Below are positions 38,107 through 46,621 of a stretch of DNA of 64,000 nt, piece after piece; position 1 is the first letter of the stretch, and every line of letters begins with the position of its first letter. The position numbers and the translations under genes were made by a program. The DNA is from a virus, in the IMG/VR virus record IMGVR_UViG_3300031772_000022, positions 1 to 64,000 of that record. One strand, given 5' to 3'. The notes beneath the pieces were generated by a model. It saw only the letters and a list, made by a program, of their open reading frames with translations. It did no database searches and had not been told where the DNA came from.

Positions 38107-41100
38107 CAGTGCGCCCTGTAGAGCTCGTGGACGGCCGCCGCAATCTGCTTCGGATCCGCGTCGGTCTGGACGTTGATAGTGGCGTTCACGTTCACGATCT
38201 TCCCACCGCTGCCCTCGCCCCCCTTGACGAGCATGCCGCCCTTCGGGACGACCATCTCGCCCTTGTGGACCCTAGCCATCTGGTCATAGTCGACCGATCC
38301 ACCAGTCGCAAACCCGTACTTGGCTGGAGAGACTTCCTGGGCCCATTTCCCGGTCTGTTTCAAAAAATCAGATCCGGACGAAGGCTTCATGTTCTTTTCC
38401 CCAAGGTCCTTACCCCATTGACTGACTTTGTCCCATTCAGTGAGCATGGCGAATTCGAAGAGGGCCGTACGGAACGATTCCAAGGTGGCATCCTTCAGGA
38501 CGTTCGAGTATTTCGTGGTCAGCCAGCTTTGTTCATACTTAATGCCCTTCTTGAAGAGCGAAAGCGTGTCGTTTATGCCCCTGTAGATGTCCTCATCCTG
38601 GGAAAGAGCCGCGTCGGCAGTCTTCGCATGCTCTTCTTGAATCTTCGTAGAATCCTGGGCAGCAACGTTGGCGAGCTTCACGTCGGCAGGCTTTGGGCCC
38701 GGGCCCGGGCCCGGGCCCGCGGCGGGAGCGCCGATGGTAGCTGCCGGCCCGGCAGCCGCGTCGGCAGCGACCTTCTTTATCGCAGCGACCTGCTCGGGAG
38801 TGAGTCCGGCTTTCGGAGGCGCAGGAGGTCCGATAAACCCTGGATCTCCGGGCTTCGGCACGGCGGCTCCAGACTTCGGAGGGGCGGGCTGACCTGTCTC
38901 CTGCGCAATCTTCGCGGCGGCGGCGTCGCCGACTCCCTTGCCGTAGAGGTCGGCCGTCCTCTTGTCGAGATCAGTCCCTCCCGTCCGCTGCTTCGCATGC
39001 AGAACGCCGGCCTCATTTGCGGCCGTCCCGCGACCGAGGCCCTTCGCGTCAGTAGCCTGATCCTTGCTAAGCTCACCAAGTAGCTTCACCATTTTGTCGG
39101 TGTCCATACCTTTGAGCAGCTTGTCCGTCTCTACAATTTTGCCTTCCTTATATGAATTGACGAACTTGTCGATGTCCTCACGGCTAAGACCGGCCGTCGC
39201 CATCTGACCGCGCACCTTAGTCTCCTTTTCCCAGTCCCAGTGCCTTTCACCGGTCTTCGCGTCGGTGACCTTCCCGAACCCGAGGCCCATGAGCTTGTCA
39301 CCAAACTGATTAGCAAGGTCCTTGGAGTCCTTACCCGACGCGACTGCACGCTGGACAGCGTCCATATCGCCTGAAAACTTGGCGTACGCGGCGTCGTTCC
39401 CGGCGAAGGACTTCTTGGCGTCGTCGCGCATCGCGTTGATGGCGGCGACAGACTTCTTCTCCGCCTCACCACCACTCATCCACGAGAAGATCCCGTTGAG
39501 CTCCGACAGGACCGAGTCCATCGCGTAATAGATCTTCTCGAGCAGGAAGGCGAGAACGTTCTCCATCTTGTCACCAAGCGAAGTCGTCGCAATGACCTGC
39601 TGTTGAGCGATCTCGTCCGCACTCTGGGCGTTCTCCTTGTCCTCCGCCATCTGCATTGTGGATGCGAGCTTGATCTTCTCCTGAATGTCGCCGTCGGTCA
39701 GGCCCTTCATGGTGCTCTCGAACGTCTCGTCCGAGTCGTCCTTGAGCTTGCCCTCCTGCTTCAAGATCTTCTTCAGGTTGGTGTTTATGGACACGCTCGA
39801 CGTGCGGCCCGTCTTCCTGACGGAGGCGGTGTTCACCGCCATGTTGTCCTTGAGCTTTTGGATGGCCTTCAGCTCCTGCTCCGATATTCCGAGCTGCTTC
39901 GCGACATGCTCGCCGAGGCCTGTAAGATCCCCACCGGTAAAAGCACCAGCGTGGGCTTCCAAGGCCTCCATGCGGCCGAGCATACCCATGCCCTTCATGC
40001 CCGTGGCCATCTTGAGAGGGTCTCCGGACGCCCCGAGTTTTTTACTTCGCGCAAGGTCCTGCATCGCAGAGATCTTCGTCGGATCGATTCCGGCAGCCGC
40101 CGCCTTAGCGGAGATCGCGGCTATGTCCTTCGTTATATCCTTCGTGGGCCCCTTGCCGGACATGGCCTGCTTGAACTCGTCACCAAGGTCGCCAAGCTGG
40201 CCCGCCATGGACTCCGTAGAGCGAGCAAAGTCCTTCTCCATGATCTTGCCCATCTTGCCGGGGCCGACGACCAGGACCATCTTCAAGCGCTGCTTGAAGT
40301 CCATCTGGTCGAAGCCCTTCCCGAAGGCCTTCATGAAGTCCTTGAGCTGCCGGGGGTCCATCGTCTTGCTCATCATCTTGACGACGCCCGTCACCTCCTC
40401 AATGCGATTGGTGAACATGTCGAGCTCTGGAATGGCGTCCTTGAAGATCGCCATGAACTTGTTCACCGGAATGCCGGCCTGGGAGGCCTGCTTCACCACG
40501 TCCGCCATCACCTTCGACACGTTCTGGTGCGAGATGCCTATCTCGCTCACCATCTGGCCCATGAAGCCGGCCACCTCGGTGGCCTCCATTCCGAGGGCCT
40601 TCCCGTAGACCTGGGCGTTCTTGGCGAGCTCGAACATCCCCTGCTGGAGGTCCTTGCCGCCCATGTCCTTGATCATCGCCTCGGCCTGGACGATTGAGCC
40701 GGTGGACTCCCGGGCGAACGCCCCGGCGGCGGCCATAGCGGTCTCGGAGCTTCCGCCGAACTTGATAAGGGCGCCGTGGGCGTCCATCGCCGCCTCGCGC
40801 ATGTTCTTCAGGGACTTGGCGTAGTCGGCGCCGGAAACGCCAATATCCTTGGCAAACCCCGTCCCCTCAAGCATCTTCTTGTTGAGGTCGGCCATCGCCC
40901 CGGAGGCCTTGTTGATGAACTTCGCAAGGGCGGCGAGGCCGGCGACGGCCATCGATAGGCCCGTGGCGGCCTTCCCCATCATCTCCCCGGCGCCTGCCAT
41001 CTTCTCGGCGCCCTTGGCACCGCCTGCAGCGTCACCCTTCTCCTGAACCCCGCGGGCCGTCTTCCCGGCCGCGCCCTTGGAGATGGAGGAGAGCATCCCG

Positions 41101-41669
41101 GCCAGACCGCCCTTAATGTCCCCGGAGACGGCCCTGATGAGCCCATCTCCGACGCCCTTGAACATGTCCTTCCCGCTGAAGGACGCCATCTCGTTGAGCT
41201 TGTCGATGCCCTTCTTCTGTGCGACCGACGCGCGCTTTATCTCGGACGTGTAGCTTTTCAGCGTCCCCTTCTGGGCGTTGATCTGCTTGTTCAGGTCGCC
41301 CATGACGGACGAGAGGTCCGAGAGCTTCTTCTGAATGTCCCCCTTCTTGGTGTCGTCAGACTCCGCCGCGTAAGCGCTCTCGAGGGCCTTGGCCTCCTGC
41401 TTCGCCTCAGAGAGCTTCTTGCCGAGCTCCTTCAGCTTGCCGAGGGACGCGTTGGCGGCCGAGCTAAGGTTCTTCGAGAAGGCCTCCGCGGCCTTCGAGA
41501 TCTCGTTTATGGCCTTGACGTTGAGGTTGGCCTGCTTGATCGTCTTCGTGAAGTTGACCGCGCTGCCCTTCTTGGCGATCTTCTCCAGGTCCCGTATAAC
41601 GTTGGTCGTCGCACGCTGGTCGAGGACCGGCGTGATCATGGTCTTGATGCTTATGTTCTCTTTGGCCAT
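38106..41669 (-). CDS. tail tape measure protein
   Basis: 1187 residues, mostly alpha-helical. Long coiled-coil stretches occur near the N-terminus (LGKLKELGKKLSEAKQEAKA). A hydrophobic helix (GLSMAVAGLAALAKFINKA) lies at about 230-260, followed by many Lys/Met-rich helices. A Pro/Gly/Ala linker lies at about 970-1010. The C-terminus has the classic tape-measure ending: GFATGGSVDYDQMARVHKGE, MVVPKGGMLVKG, then INVQTDADPKQIAAAVHELY. The protein sets tail length and is ejected ahead of the DNA; at about 0.15 nm per residue it suggests roughly 180 nm. The ATG at 41669 has GAGG a few bases upstream. It follows two tail-assembly-chaperone-like genes, as usual. Confidence 0.92.
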   Translation of the reverse strand: MAKENISIKTMITPVLDQRATTNVIRDLEKIAKKGSAVNFTKTIKQANLNVKAINEISKAAEAFSKNLSSAANASLGKLKELGKKLSEAKQEAKALESAYAAESDDTKKGDIQKKLSDLSSVMGDLNKQINAQKGTLKSYTSEIKRASVAQKKGIDKLNEMASFSGKDMFKGVGDGLIRAVSGDIKGGLAGMLSSISKGAAGKTARGVQEKGDAAGGAKGAEKMAGAGEMMGKAATGLSMAVAGLAALAKFINKASGAMADLNKKMLEGTGFAKDIGVSGADYAKSLKNMREAAMDAHGALIKFGGSSETAMAAAGAFARESTGSIVQAEAMIKDMGGKDLQQGMFELAKNAQVYGKALGMEATEVAGFMGQMVSEIGISHQNVSKVMADVVKQASQAGIPVNKFMAIFKDAIPELDMFTNRIEEVTGVVKMMSKTMDPRQLKDFMKAFGKGFDQMDFKQRLKMVLVVGPGKMGKIMEKDFARSTESMAGQLGDLGDEFKQAMSGKGPTKDITKDIAAISAKAAAAGIDPTKISAMQDLARSKKLGASGDPLKMATGMKGMGMLGRMEALEAHAGAFTGGDLTGLGEHVAKQLGISEQELKAIQKLKDNMAVNTASVRKTGRTSSVSINTNLKKILKQEGKLKDDSDETFESTMKGLTDGDIQEKIKLASTMQMAEDKENAQSADEIAQQQVIATTSLGDKMENVLAFLLEKIYYAMDSVLSELNGIFSWMSGGEAEKKSVAAINAMRDDAKKSFAGNDAAYAKFSGDMDAVQRAVASGKDSKDLANQFGDKLMGLGFGKVTDAKTGERHWDWEKETKVRGQMATAGLSREDIDKFVNSYKEGKIVETDKLLKGMDTDKMVKLLGELSKDQATDAKGLGRGTAANEAGVLHAKQRTGGTDLDKRTADLYGKGVGDAAAAKIAQETGQPAPPKSGAAVPKPGDPGFIGPPAPPKAGLTPEQVAAIKKVAADAAAGPAATIGAPAAGPGPGPGPKPADVKLANVAAQDSTKIQEEHAKTADAALSQDEDIYRGINDTLSLFKKGIKYEQSWLTTKYSNVLKDATLESFRTALFEFAMLTEWDKVSQWGKDLGEKNMKPSSGSDFLKQTGKWAQEVSPAKYGFATGGSVDYDQMARVHKGEMVVPKGGMLVKGGEGSGGKIVNVNATINVQTDADPKQIAAAVHELYRAH
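38695..38718. repeat. hexanucleotide repeat GGGCCC, 4 units
   Basis: Four perfect tandem units inside the tape-measure gene. They encode alternating Gly and Pro in a linker. The six-base unit keeps the frame if copy number changes. Confidence 0.85.
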
Positions 41670-41681
41670 GACACCTCAGGG

Positions 41682-42860
41682 CTAAGCCCCACCATCCTCC
41701 CCCTCATCGGAACTCTGTTTAGCGCCCTCGACCATCTGACGCTGGGCGGACTCTGCCTGGTCAAGGCGAAGGGCATCCATGCGCTTCATGTAGGCGTCCG
41801 CAGCAGCGCGTCCCCCGAGTATCCTCGAACCACCCCCTCCGATCGACGGCCCTCTCGCTTCCATCTCAGGGCGCCGAAGGTAGGAGTTCTTCTGAAGCTC
41901 TATCGTCTTGGCCCTCTCCTGGTACTCCGCGCGCTTTCGCTCGATCACGAGGTCGTGATAGTCCTTCTCGCCTGAAAGGGCCGCGGACAGCTCCTCAGCC
42001 AGCTCCTCAGCGCTCTCCGCTTTGAACTTCTTAGCGACGGACGCCTTCCGTCCGTCCGGAAGGGTGATGGTCTCCTCCGGTTCTTTGTTGTCCGTTCCGC
42101 GATTCAGATAACGGAAGAGGACTTTGAGCTTAAGCTCCTCCCTCTCGACACGCTCCGTCTCGAGACGTCCACGGTCGCGTTCTTCGATGGCCTTCACGCC
42201 CTTTCCGGCGAAGCACCCACCTATGAACTTGGCGTTCGACCAGTCCCTCTCCATCTCCTCACGGTTCTCGATCATGCGGGACAAGGAAGTCCAGGTCTGC
42301 TGGCACAGGTTCATGCCAAGCTCGTCTGTTCCCGGGATACCGGTGTGAAGACCAGAGTGGATGGGGGAGCCTTTGGTGTGCAGCCACTTGAAGCGAGAAC
42401 GGTTCTCGTAGACGTATATCTCGACGAGAGGATATAGGTTGGAAGCCCGCTCGTTCAGGGACGAGAGGCTGGATAGGATCTTCTCCTGGACAGGGGCGGG
42501 GATCTTCGACACAGTCTTGACAAGCCTTCCGATGTGGCGGGGTCTGTCGAAGAGCGCGTTCTGACCGTTCACGAAGAAGATGGAATGGGCGATGAAGGCC
42601 GTCCGAAAGAACGAGCGGGCTTCCGGGACAGAAGCCCGACCAGGCTTCATGAACTCGACGAGGCGGAGCTCGTTATGGTTCATGGACTTGAACACGAAAG
42701 GCTGACCGACGACCGTCGAAACGCTCGTCAGGAAACCGCAAAAGAGGTACTTTTCAAGCTCCTCCCAGACGGTCTCGTCGATCTTCTTGTATGTCTCCGG
42801 GACACGGATCTCGACGCGACGCCGGGCGCTCGGCTGCGGCTTCTCCGTCGACATGGTCAC
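41682..42860 (-). CDS. tail-region protein between chaperone-like gene and tape measure
   Basis: 392 residues. The N-terminal 190 residues are a helical, folded domain (KIDETVWEELEKYLFCGFLT, then VGQPFVFKSMNHNELRLVEF). The remainder is highly charged, with coiled coil (EREELKLKVLFRYLNRG, FKAESAEELAEELSAALSG) and a Gly/Ser-rich linker. It starts inside the end of the 304-residue gene (ATGA overlap) and lies immediately before the tape measure. That is the slot of the longer tail-assembly-chaperone product in many phages. No shared N-terminus or slippery site links it to the upstream gene, so a classical frameshifted G/GT pair is not shown. Possible roles are tape-measure chaperone or T4 gp26/gp51-type baseplate factor. 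Confidence 0.6.
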   Translation of the reverse strand: MTMSTEKPQPSARRRVEIRVPETYKKIDETVWEELEKYLFCGFLTSVSTVVGQPFVFKSMNHNELRLVEFMKPGRASVPEARSFFRTAFIAHSIFFVNGQNALFDRPRHIGRLVKTVSKIPAPVQEKILSSLSSLNERASNLYPLVEIYVYENRSRFKWLHTKGSPIHSGLHTGIPGTDELGMNLCQQTWTSLSRMIENREEMERDWSNAKFIGGCFAGKGVKAIEERDRGRLETERVEREELKLKVLFRYLNRGTDNKEPEETITLPDGRKASVAKKFKAESAEELAEELSAALSGEKDYHDLVIERKRAEYQERAKTIELQKNSYLRRPEMEARGPSIGGGGSRILGGRAAADAYMKRMDALRLDQAESAQRQMVEGAKQSSDEGEDGGA

Positions 42861-43771
42861 CTGGAGGGCCGGGCGAACCTTGGGTTGATGCTCGTGGCGG
42901 GCGGCCGGTCAATGGCGGGCGGCTGAACCGGAGGCCGGGTTTCCCCGCGCTCTTCTATCACCTCCCCGGAGACAAAGCGCGGGACGTGAGGTGTCTGCGG
43001 AGAGCTGGCGGTCGGGGCGGTCGGAACGATGTCGAGATCGACCGGAGAGGGATCTGATTGCGGGGGCGGGGGCGGGGGCGGGGGCGGGGGAGAGTCCGGG
43101 ACGGGGACGGAAACAGAGCGCACGACTCTCCTCGCCGGCTCCCCATGGGCGACAGCCTTGAAGGGATCGAAGTCAGGACCGACCGCCGACTGCTCCTCTC
43201 CTTCGTTCGGATCCGGAACTCTCGCCTTCGGCTTCGAGTCATCCTCTTCGGGGTCCACGAGCTGCGGCAAGTGAAGCTGATCTCGAATCTCGGCGACTCG
43301 CGCCATGAGCTCGACCATCTCCTCCACAGGGCTTTTCGAATTCTCGAAGCGGATCTCCTGAAGGTTTTCCTTCTGGAACGACTCCATGAGGTCAGCGTAG
43401 ACACTGAAAAGGTCATCCACGAGCTGGCCGCCCCACTTTTGGCTCTTCTCGTATATGTACTTGTCGAGAGTGACCGACACCTTCTTCCCATCACGGTTTG
43501 TCGCGGGGAAGCTCGGACCGGAGTTGCGGTATTCGCGAAGGTCGTGCTTGCCGACGCCGACGATAGCGTATGCCAAGGTGATGCGCTTGGCCTCGTTGAG
43601 GGAGTTGGAGCCGGCCTCCTGACTCACCATAGCCTCGTTTATCTTTCCCTGGGCCTCATAGGAGACCGGGGACAGCAGGAACTTTATCCCACCGACGGTC
43701 CGCTCCCACACCTTGTCGGTGCCGAGCGATGTTATAGCGCTGTCGAGCTCGGATATGAAGTCGGCGTCCAT
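42857..43771 (-). CDS. tail assembly chaperone-like protein with polyproline tail
   Basis: 304 residues. The N-terminal 180 residues resemble tail assembly chaperones: a small strand pair (KVWERTVGGIKFLLSPVSYE), then helices with NEAKRITLAYAIVGVG and a long helix SVYADLMESFQKENLQEIRF. The second half is disordered and acidic/proline-rich, with ten consecutive prolines encoded by a CCCCCG hexanucleotide repeat. The location between tail tube and tape measure fits a chaperone that coats the tape measure during tail assembly. It is separated from the tube gene by a stable stem-loop, which may reduce its expression relative to tube protein. Confidence 0.62.
   Translation of the reverse strand: MDADFISELDSAITSLGTDKVWERTVGGIKFLLSPVSYEAQGKINEAMVSQEAGSNSLNEAKRITLAYAIVGVGKHDLREYRNSGPSFPATNRDGKKVSVTLDKYIYEKSQKWGGQLVDDLFSVYADLMESFQKENLQEIRFENSKSPVEEMVELMARVAEIRDQLHLPQLVDPEEDDSKPKARVPDPNEGEEQSAVGPDFDPFKAVAHGEPARRVVRSVSVPVPDSPPPPPPPPPPQSDPSPVDLDIVPTAPTASSPQTPHVPRFVSGEVIEERGETRPPVQPPAIDRPPATSINPRFARPSR
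43061..43090. repeat. hexanucleotide repeat CGGGGG, 5 units
   Basis: Five perfect tandem units. The minus strand encodes a run of prolines in the chaperone-like protein. The plus strand carries five G5 tracts spaced by one C, a sequence able in principle to form a G-quadruplex. Confidence 0.85.
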
Positions 43772-43792
43772 GGGGACACGATACCAATACGG

Positions 43793-43837
43793 CCAGGTCC
43801 CTAAGGGAACCCGGCCGTGAGGGTGTCAGGGACCTGG
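43793..43837 (-). terminator. stem-loop directly after the tail tube gene
   Basis: A perfect 10-bp stem (CCAGGTCCCT at 43793-43802 and AGGGACCTGG at 43828-43837) encloses 25 bases that can form an inner ACCC/GGGT stem. It begins one base after the tube stop codon in the direction of transcription. There is no T tract after it, so it is not a textbook intrinsic terminator. It could act as a partial terminator or an mRNA 3'-end stabiliser. Confidence 0.5.
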
Positions 43838-44512
43838 TCAGACGGCGAAGATGCGCGAGCCGGAGCCGGGCTTGAGGATCGGGTTGTTGCCCGAGTTCAG
43901 AAGGTCGCCGTACGTGTCCTCGGAGTTGCCGTAGAGGCTGAAGCCGTCGGTCACGTCGGTGGCCGTAGCGGCGCAGTCCTCCATGACGATGGCCGAGTCG
44001 GACGGGAACGAGACGCTGTAGGAGTTGATCCAGCAGGCCTCGAAGAACGTCACCATGGCGAAGTTCGGGTCGTCGGTGCCCGTGCGCTTGATGGAGATAG
44101 CGGCGGCGTCGCGGGCCGTGACCAGCTCGGAGAAGACCAGCTCGGAGCGGATGTCGAACGGCCACTTGTGCTGGCGGAGCGAACGGACGAGGCCGTCGAT
44201 GCCGCCCTTATAGCCGAGCTCCTGGATGATGCCGGCCGTGTACATGAGCGTCCGGTTGAGCGTCAGGGCCATGGGCTCCGTGACGCCGGGGACGAGCTCG
44301 ACGACGCGGTCGCCAAACCCGACCGCACGCACGGGGTCGACCGCGCGGCTCTCGGACTGGTCGAAAGTCGACAGGACGCCGATCTGCTTCTCGGTGGGGG
44401 CACCGGTGCCGAAGGGCTTCGAGAAGACGCGGTTCTTCTGGGAGATCGCGATTCTCGTGTTGGGCGATGAGCCCTTGCGGTAGATCTGGCCAACATCTGC
44501 GTCTCGTGCCAT
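43838..44512 (-). CDS. tail tube protein
   Basis: 224 residues. Layout and composition fit tail tube proteins of contractile phages: an extended N-terminus, GFGDRVVELVPGVTEPMALT, LNRTLMYTAGIIQELGY, a helix (DGLVRSLRQHKWPFDIRSEL) and a strand set with FFEACWINSYSVSFPSD. The length is usual for the family. It stacks as hexameric rings around the tape measure and carries DNA into the host. It has its own leader (44513-44565) with GAGGGA seven bases before the ATG, and it is followed by a strong stem-loop; both suit high-level expression. The sheath gene is 10 kb away, which is unusual because the two are often adjacent. Confidence 0.85.
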   Translation of the reverse strand: MARDADVGQIYRKGSSPNTRIAISQKNRVFSKPFGTGAPTEKQIGVLSTFDQSESRAVDPVRAVGFGDRVVELVPGVTEPMALTLNRTLMYTAGIIQELGYKGGIDGLVRSLRQHKWPFDIRSELVFSELVTARDAAAISIKRTGTDDPNFAMVTFFEACWINSYSVSFPSDSAIVMEDCAATATDVTDGFSLYGNSEDTYGDLLNSGNNPILKPGSGSRIFAV

Positions 44513-44565
44513 ATCTAGTCCCTCACATCAAAGACTCAATAAATGACTCAACGGCGTGGGTGCGG
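44513..44565 (-). promoter_or_regulatory. leader of the tail tube gene with direct repeats
   Basis: A 53-base gap, long for this compact region. On the minus strand it contains two TTGAGTC copies 12 bases apart (44551-44545 and 44539-44533) around an AT-rich ATTTA, then the ribosome-binding site GAGGGA. A promoter here is plausible because tube protein is needed in large amounts. No recognised -10/-35 pair is present. Confidence 0.3.
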
Positions 44566-45471
44566 TCACCCCGTCTCGGGCCAGCTGTCGTAGCGGATTC
44601 CGTCCAGAAAGTCCTCGACGGCCTCGACGATCTCCGACTGGTCTTCAGAGTTCTGGACGACCTGGGACATCCTGTCGAGGGACTTCATGAACTTTGGTTT
44701 CGGAGGAGGTCCTGGGCGGCGGCGGCCCGACGACTCCGGCTTCTGCGAATCTCCGGAAGGGCTCCCCTTCGGCGCCCCGGCCTTAGGCGCTTCCTGCTTC
44801 TCGGGCTTCGGTTCAGCCTTTCCCGCAGGCTTTTCGTCCTTGATCAGCTTCTTGGACGGTCTCGCCGGACGGTCGTCCTCGGGAGTTTTCCTAAGCCGAC
44901 CGCGCGGAGGGACACCGAACGCGTCTCCAAGCTCGTTCCAGTCGTCAGCGGGATCGTCCGGCAAAAGCCTTTCCGGCTTCTCGTCCGGTTTGTCATTCTC
45001 CGGCTTCTTGGCCTTCTCTTTCTTCTCGAGCTTCTTCTCCTGGTCGCGCTCCCACTTCTCCGACTTCTTCTCGAGCTTCGGGTCGACTTTCTTGTCGACA
45101 GTGACGGGCTTATCCTTCGCGCCCTTGTCGCGCTCCCAGTGCATACCCTTCTTGGAGTCGAAGAGCTTGCCGAACGCCTTGTCAATTCCGGACAGGTTCT
45201 TGATGTCTTCGAGCGCGGACTCGGCCTTATCGGCCGGGACGTCGAAGACGAGCCCATCCTCCTCGTACTTCGGGTGCTTCCCGCCGTGCTTTTTGACGAT
45301 GTCGACGACAGCTTCCTTCGACGCGCCAGGAAACTTGCCCGACTTCTCGAGCTTCCACATATCCGTCCCGCGGGCATATGGTATCTCTACGCGCGCCTGA
45401 CCCTTCGCAATGCGAATGAGTCCGGCCACGATCATCGAGATACGAAGAAGCCTGACGGATGAGAGGCCCAT
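44566..45471 (-). CDS. charged, largely disordered protein
   Basis: 301 residues. A short hydrophobic N-terminus (LLRISMIVAGLIRIAKG) is followed by a small folded part around residues 40-95 (VVDIVKKHGGKHPKYEEDGL, VFDVPADKAESALEDIK). About 150 residues of Lys/Glu/Pro-rich low-complexity sequence come next, then a C-terminal helix (SEDQSEIVEAVEDFLDGI). The start is poorly supported by a ribosome-binding site; the ATG 13 codons in is an alternative. It stands between the glutamine-rich gene and the tail tube in one direction. A scaffold or packaged internal protein is possible; I do not recognise it. Confidence 0.6.
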   Translation of the reverse strand: MGLSSVRLLRISMIVAGLIRIAKGQARVEIPYARGTDMWKLEKSGKFPGASKEAVVDIVKKHGGKHPKYEEDGLVFDVPADKAESALEDIKNLSGIDKAFGKLFDSKKGMHWERDKGAKDKPVTVDKKVDPKLEKKSEKWERDQEKKLEKKEKAKKPENDKPDEKPERLLPDDPADDWNELGDAFGVPPRGRLRKTPEDDRPARPSKKLIKDEKPAGKAEPKPEKQEAPKAGAPKGSPSGDSQKPESSGRRRPGPPPKPKFMKSLDRMSQVVQNSEDQSEIVEAVEDFLDGIRYDSWPETG

Positions 45472-45476
45472 GCGGC

Positions 45477-45812
45477 TCAGGCGTGCTGCGTGAGCTTTTC
45501 GAGAAGACCCTTGAACTTGGCCTCATCGCCGGAGTCGAGCGCCTTCTGAGCGTCGGCGAGCATCTTGGTAAGCATGGTCTTGCCGGTGCCCGACTGCGGG
45601 AGTGCCTGCTGCTCCTGCTGTCCCTGCTGCTCCTGCTGTCCGTAGCCCTGTTGCTGGGACTGCTGCTCCTGCTGCTCCTGCTCGCCCACGTTTGCCATGT
45701 TCGCGAGGACGAACTTGAGGTCGCGGATGACGAGGGCCTTGTTCGGCGTCGACGACTTGTCGAGCTTCGAGGCGATCTGGCGAAGATGTTCGGCGGTCTG
45801 CTTGGGTCCCAT
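45477..45812 (-). CDS. small glutamine-rich protein
   Basis: 111 residues. The start is decided by a near-perfect ribosome-binding site: AGGAGGA at 45824-45818, five bases before the ATG at 45812. The frame is open further upstream, but that extension belongs to the previous gene. Residues 1-40 are helical (EHLRQIASKLDKSSTPNKAL). Residues 45-75 are almost only Gln, Glu and Gly (QEQQEQQSQQQGYGQQEQQG). The last 35 are helical again (MLTKMLADAQKALDSGDEAK). The Gln tract is encoded by imperfect CTG/CTC triplet repeats. Function unknown; a small assembly factor or phase-separating linker is possible. Confidence 0.7.
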   Translation of the reverse strand: MGPKQTAEHLRQIASKLDKSSTPNKALVIRDLKFVLANMANVGEQEQQEQQSQQQGYGQQEQQGQQEQQALPQSGTGKTMLTKMLADAQKALDSGDEAKFKGLLEKLTQHA

Positions 45813-45837
45813 TTGAGTCCTCCTGGATGATCGTAGA

Positions 45838-46064
45838 TTAAAAACAGCTGAAGACGCCGTCGAGGGCGTCCCAGTGCTCTTTTGAGCCCACTGGTCGCCT
45901 TCGGGCGTCTCAAAGACGGAAGCACGGTACCCCTCGACGGTCAGGAAGCCGGAGAACTTGGCGCCGGAGAGGACGTCCGGAGGCAGCTTCTCTGTCTTCC
46001 ACTGGCCCTGGGGATCAAGGTGCCACGCGATCCCGGGCGTCAGCGAGGGGCTGGCCTCAGCCAC
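45838..46064 (-). CDS. small protein with an apparent -1 frame change
   Basis: The frame opens at a GTG (46064) that overlaps the stop of the upstream gene. It encodes about 60 residues of normal-looking sequence (FSGFLTVEGYRASVFETPEG, DQWAQK). In the same frame it then degenerates and runs into the next gene. If reading slips back one base at the C-AAA-AG run (about 45884-45879), it becomes EHWDALDGVFSCF and stops at TAA (45840-45838), twelve bases before the next gene's AGGAGG. That ending looks far more natural. The cause is either a sequencing indel or a real -1 frameshift; the run is not a canonical slippery heptamer. Function unknown. Confidence 0.5.
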
Positions 46065-46581
46065 CTTCGGACTTGGTGTGGTGGCCCTTGCCGCGGCGGT
46101 CGAAGTAGAACGTTGCGTTCTTGCTCTGGTCGCCGTAGAGGCCGTGGACCGCCTTCTCGATGGCCTCGAGATCTTTGTCGAGGTCCGCGACGGTGTCCAC
46201 CTCGGCGAAGACGCCGGCCACGTGCTCGGCGATCTTGGCGATGCGCGGACGGAGTCCGGCGAATTGCGGCTTCTCTGCCGCCTGGAGGGCCCGGTGAAGG
46301 CCCGCCGTGATGGCGAGGATGCGCTGATAGCGCGCCGCCGGGACGACGGCCGCCGAATGGAGCTTCTTGATCTGCTCCTTCAGGAAGTCCGTGTCCTGCT
46401 TGTTCGAGTTCTCCCCGAAGCTCCCCTTGAAGCCGCTGGGCTTCTCGACCCCGCCCCCGAGAAGCTGGGCTTCGGCCTGAAGAACGTCCACCGTCCGGGA
46501 CACGGCCTCGGACTGGGGATCAGTCTCGGCGAGCCTTTTGACGGCGGCAATGACCTTCTTGACCTGAGCGTGGTTGTTCAT
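46057..46581 (-). CDS. helical protein of unknown function
   Basis: 174 residues, predicted mostly alpha-helical (HAQVKKVIAAVKRLAETDPQ, DFLKEQIKKLHSAAVVPAAR, VDTVADLDKDLEAIEKAVHG), with a basic His-containing C-terminus (FDRRGKGHHTKSEGG). AGAGGA lies six bases before the ATG, giving a clear start. It stands between the AAA+ ATPase gene and the small frameshifted gene, all on the same strand. The helical composition would suit a scaffold, chaperone or ATPase partner, but no family is recognised. Confidence 0.6.
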   Translation of the reverse strand: MNNHAQVKKVIAAVKRLAETDPQSEAVSRTVDVLQAEAQLLGGGVEKPSGFKGSFGENSNKQDTDFLKEQIKKLHSAAVVPAARYQRILAITAGLHRALQAAEKPQFAGLRPRIAKIAEHVAGVFAEVDTVADLDKDLEAIEKAVHGLYGDQSKNATFYFDRRGKGHHTKSEGG

Positions 46582-46621
46582 CGGGGTCCTCTTCTCACGA
46601 AGTATATCAACAGCTTATCGA

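Noticed and set aside
41682-43771. Programmed frameshift between the two tail-chaperone-like genes
   Set aside because: The genes overlap as ATGA, and no slippery heptamer or shared N-terminal domain was seen; simple translational coupling is enough.
45227-45925. 232-codon minus-strand frame overlapping two small genes
   Set aside because: Arg/Ser/Pro-rich shadow; the AGGAGG start at 45812 and the charged 301-residue gene explain the region better.
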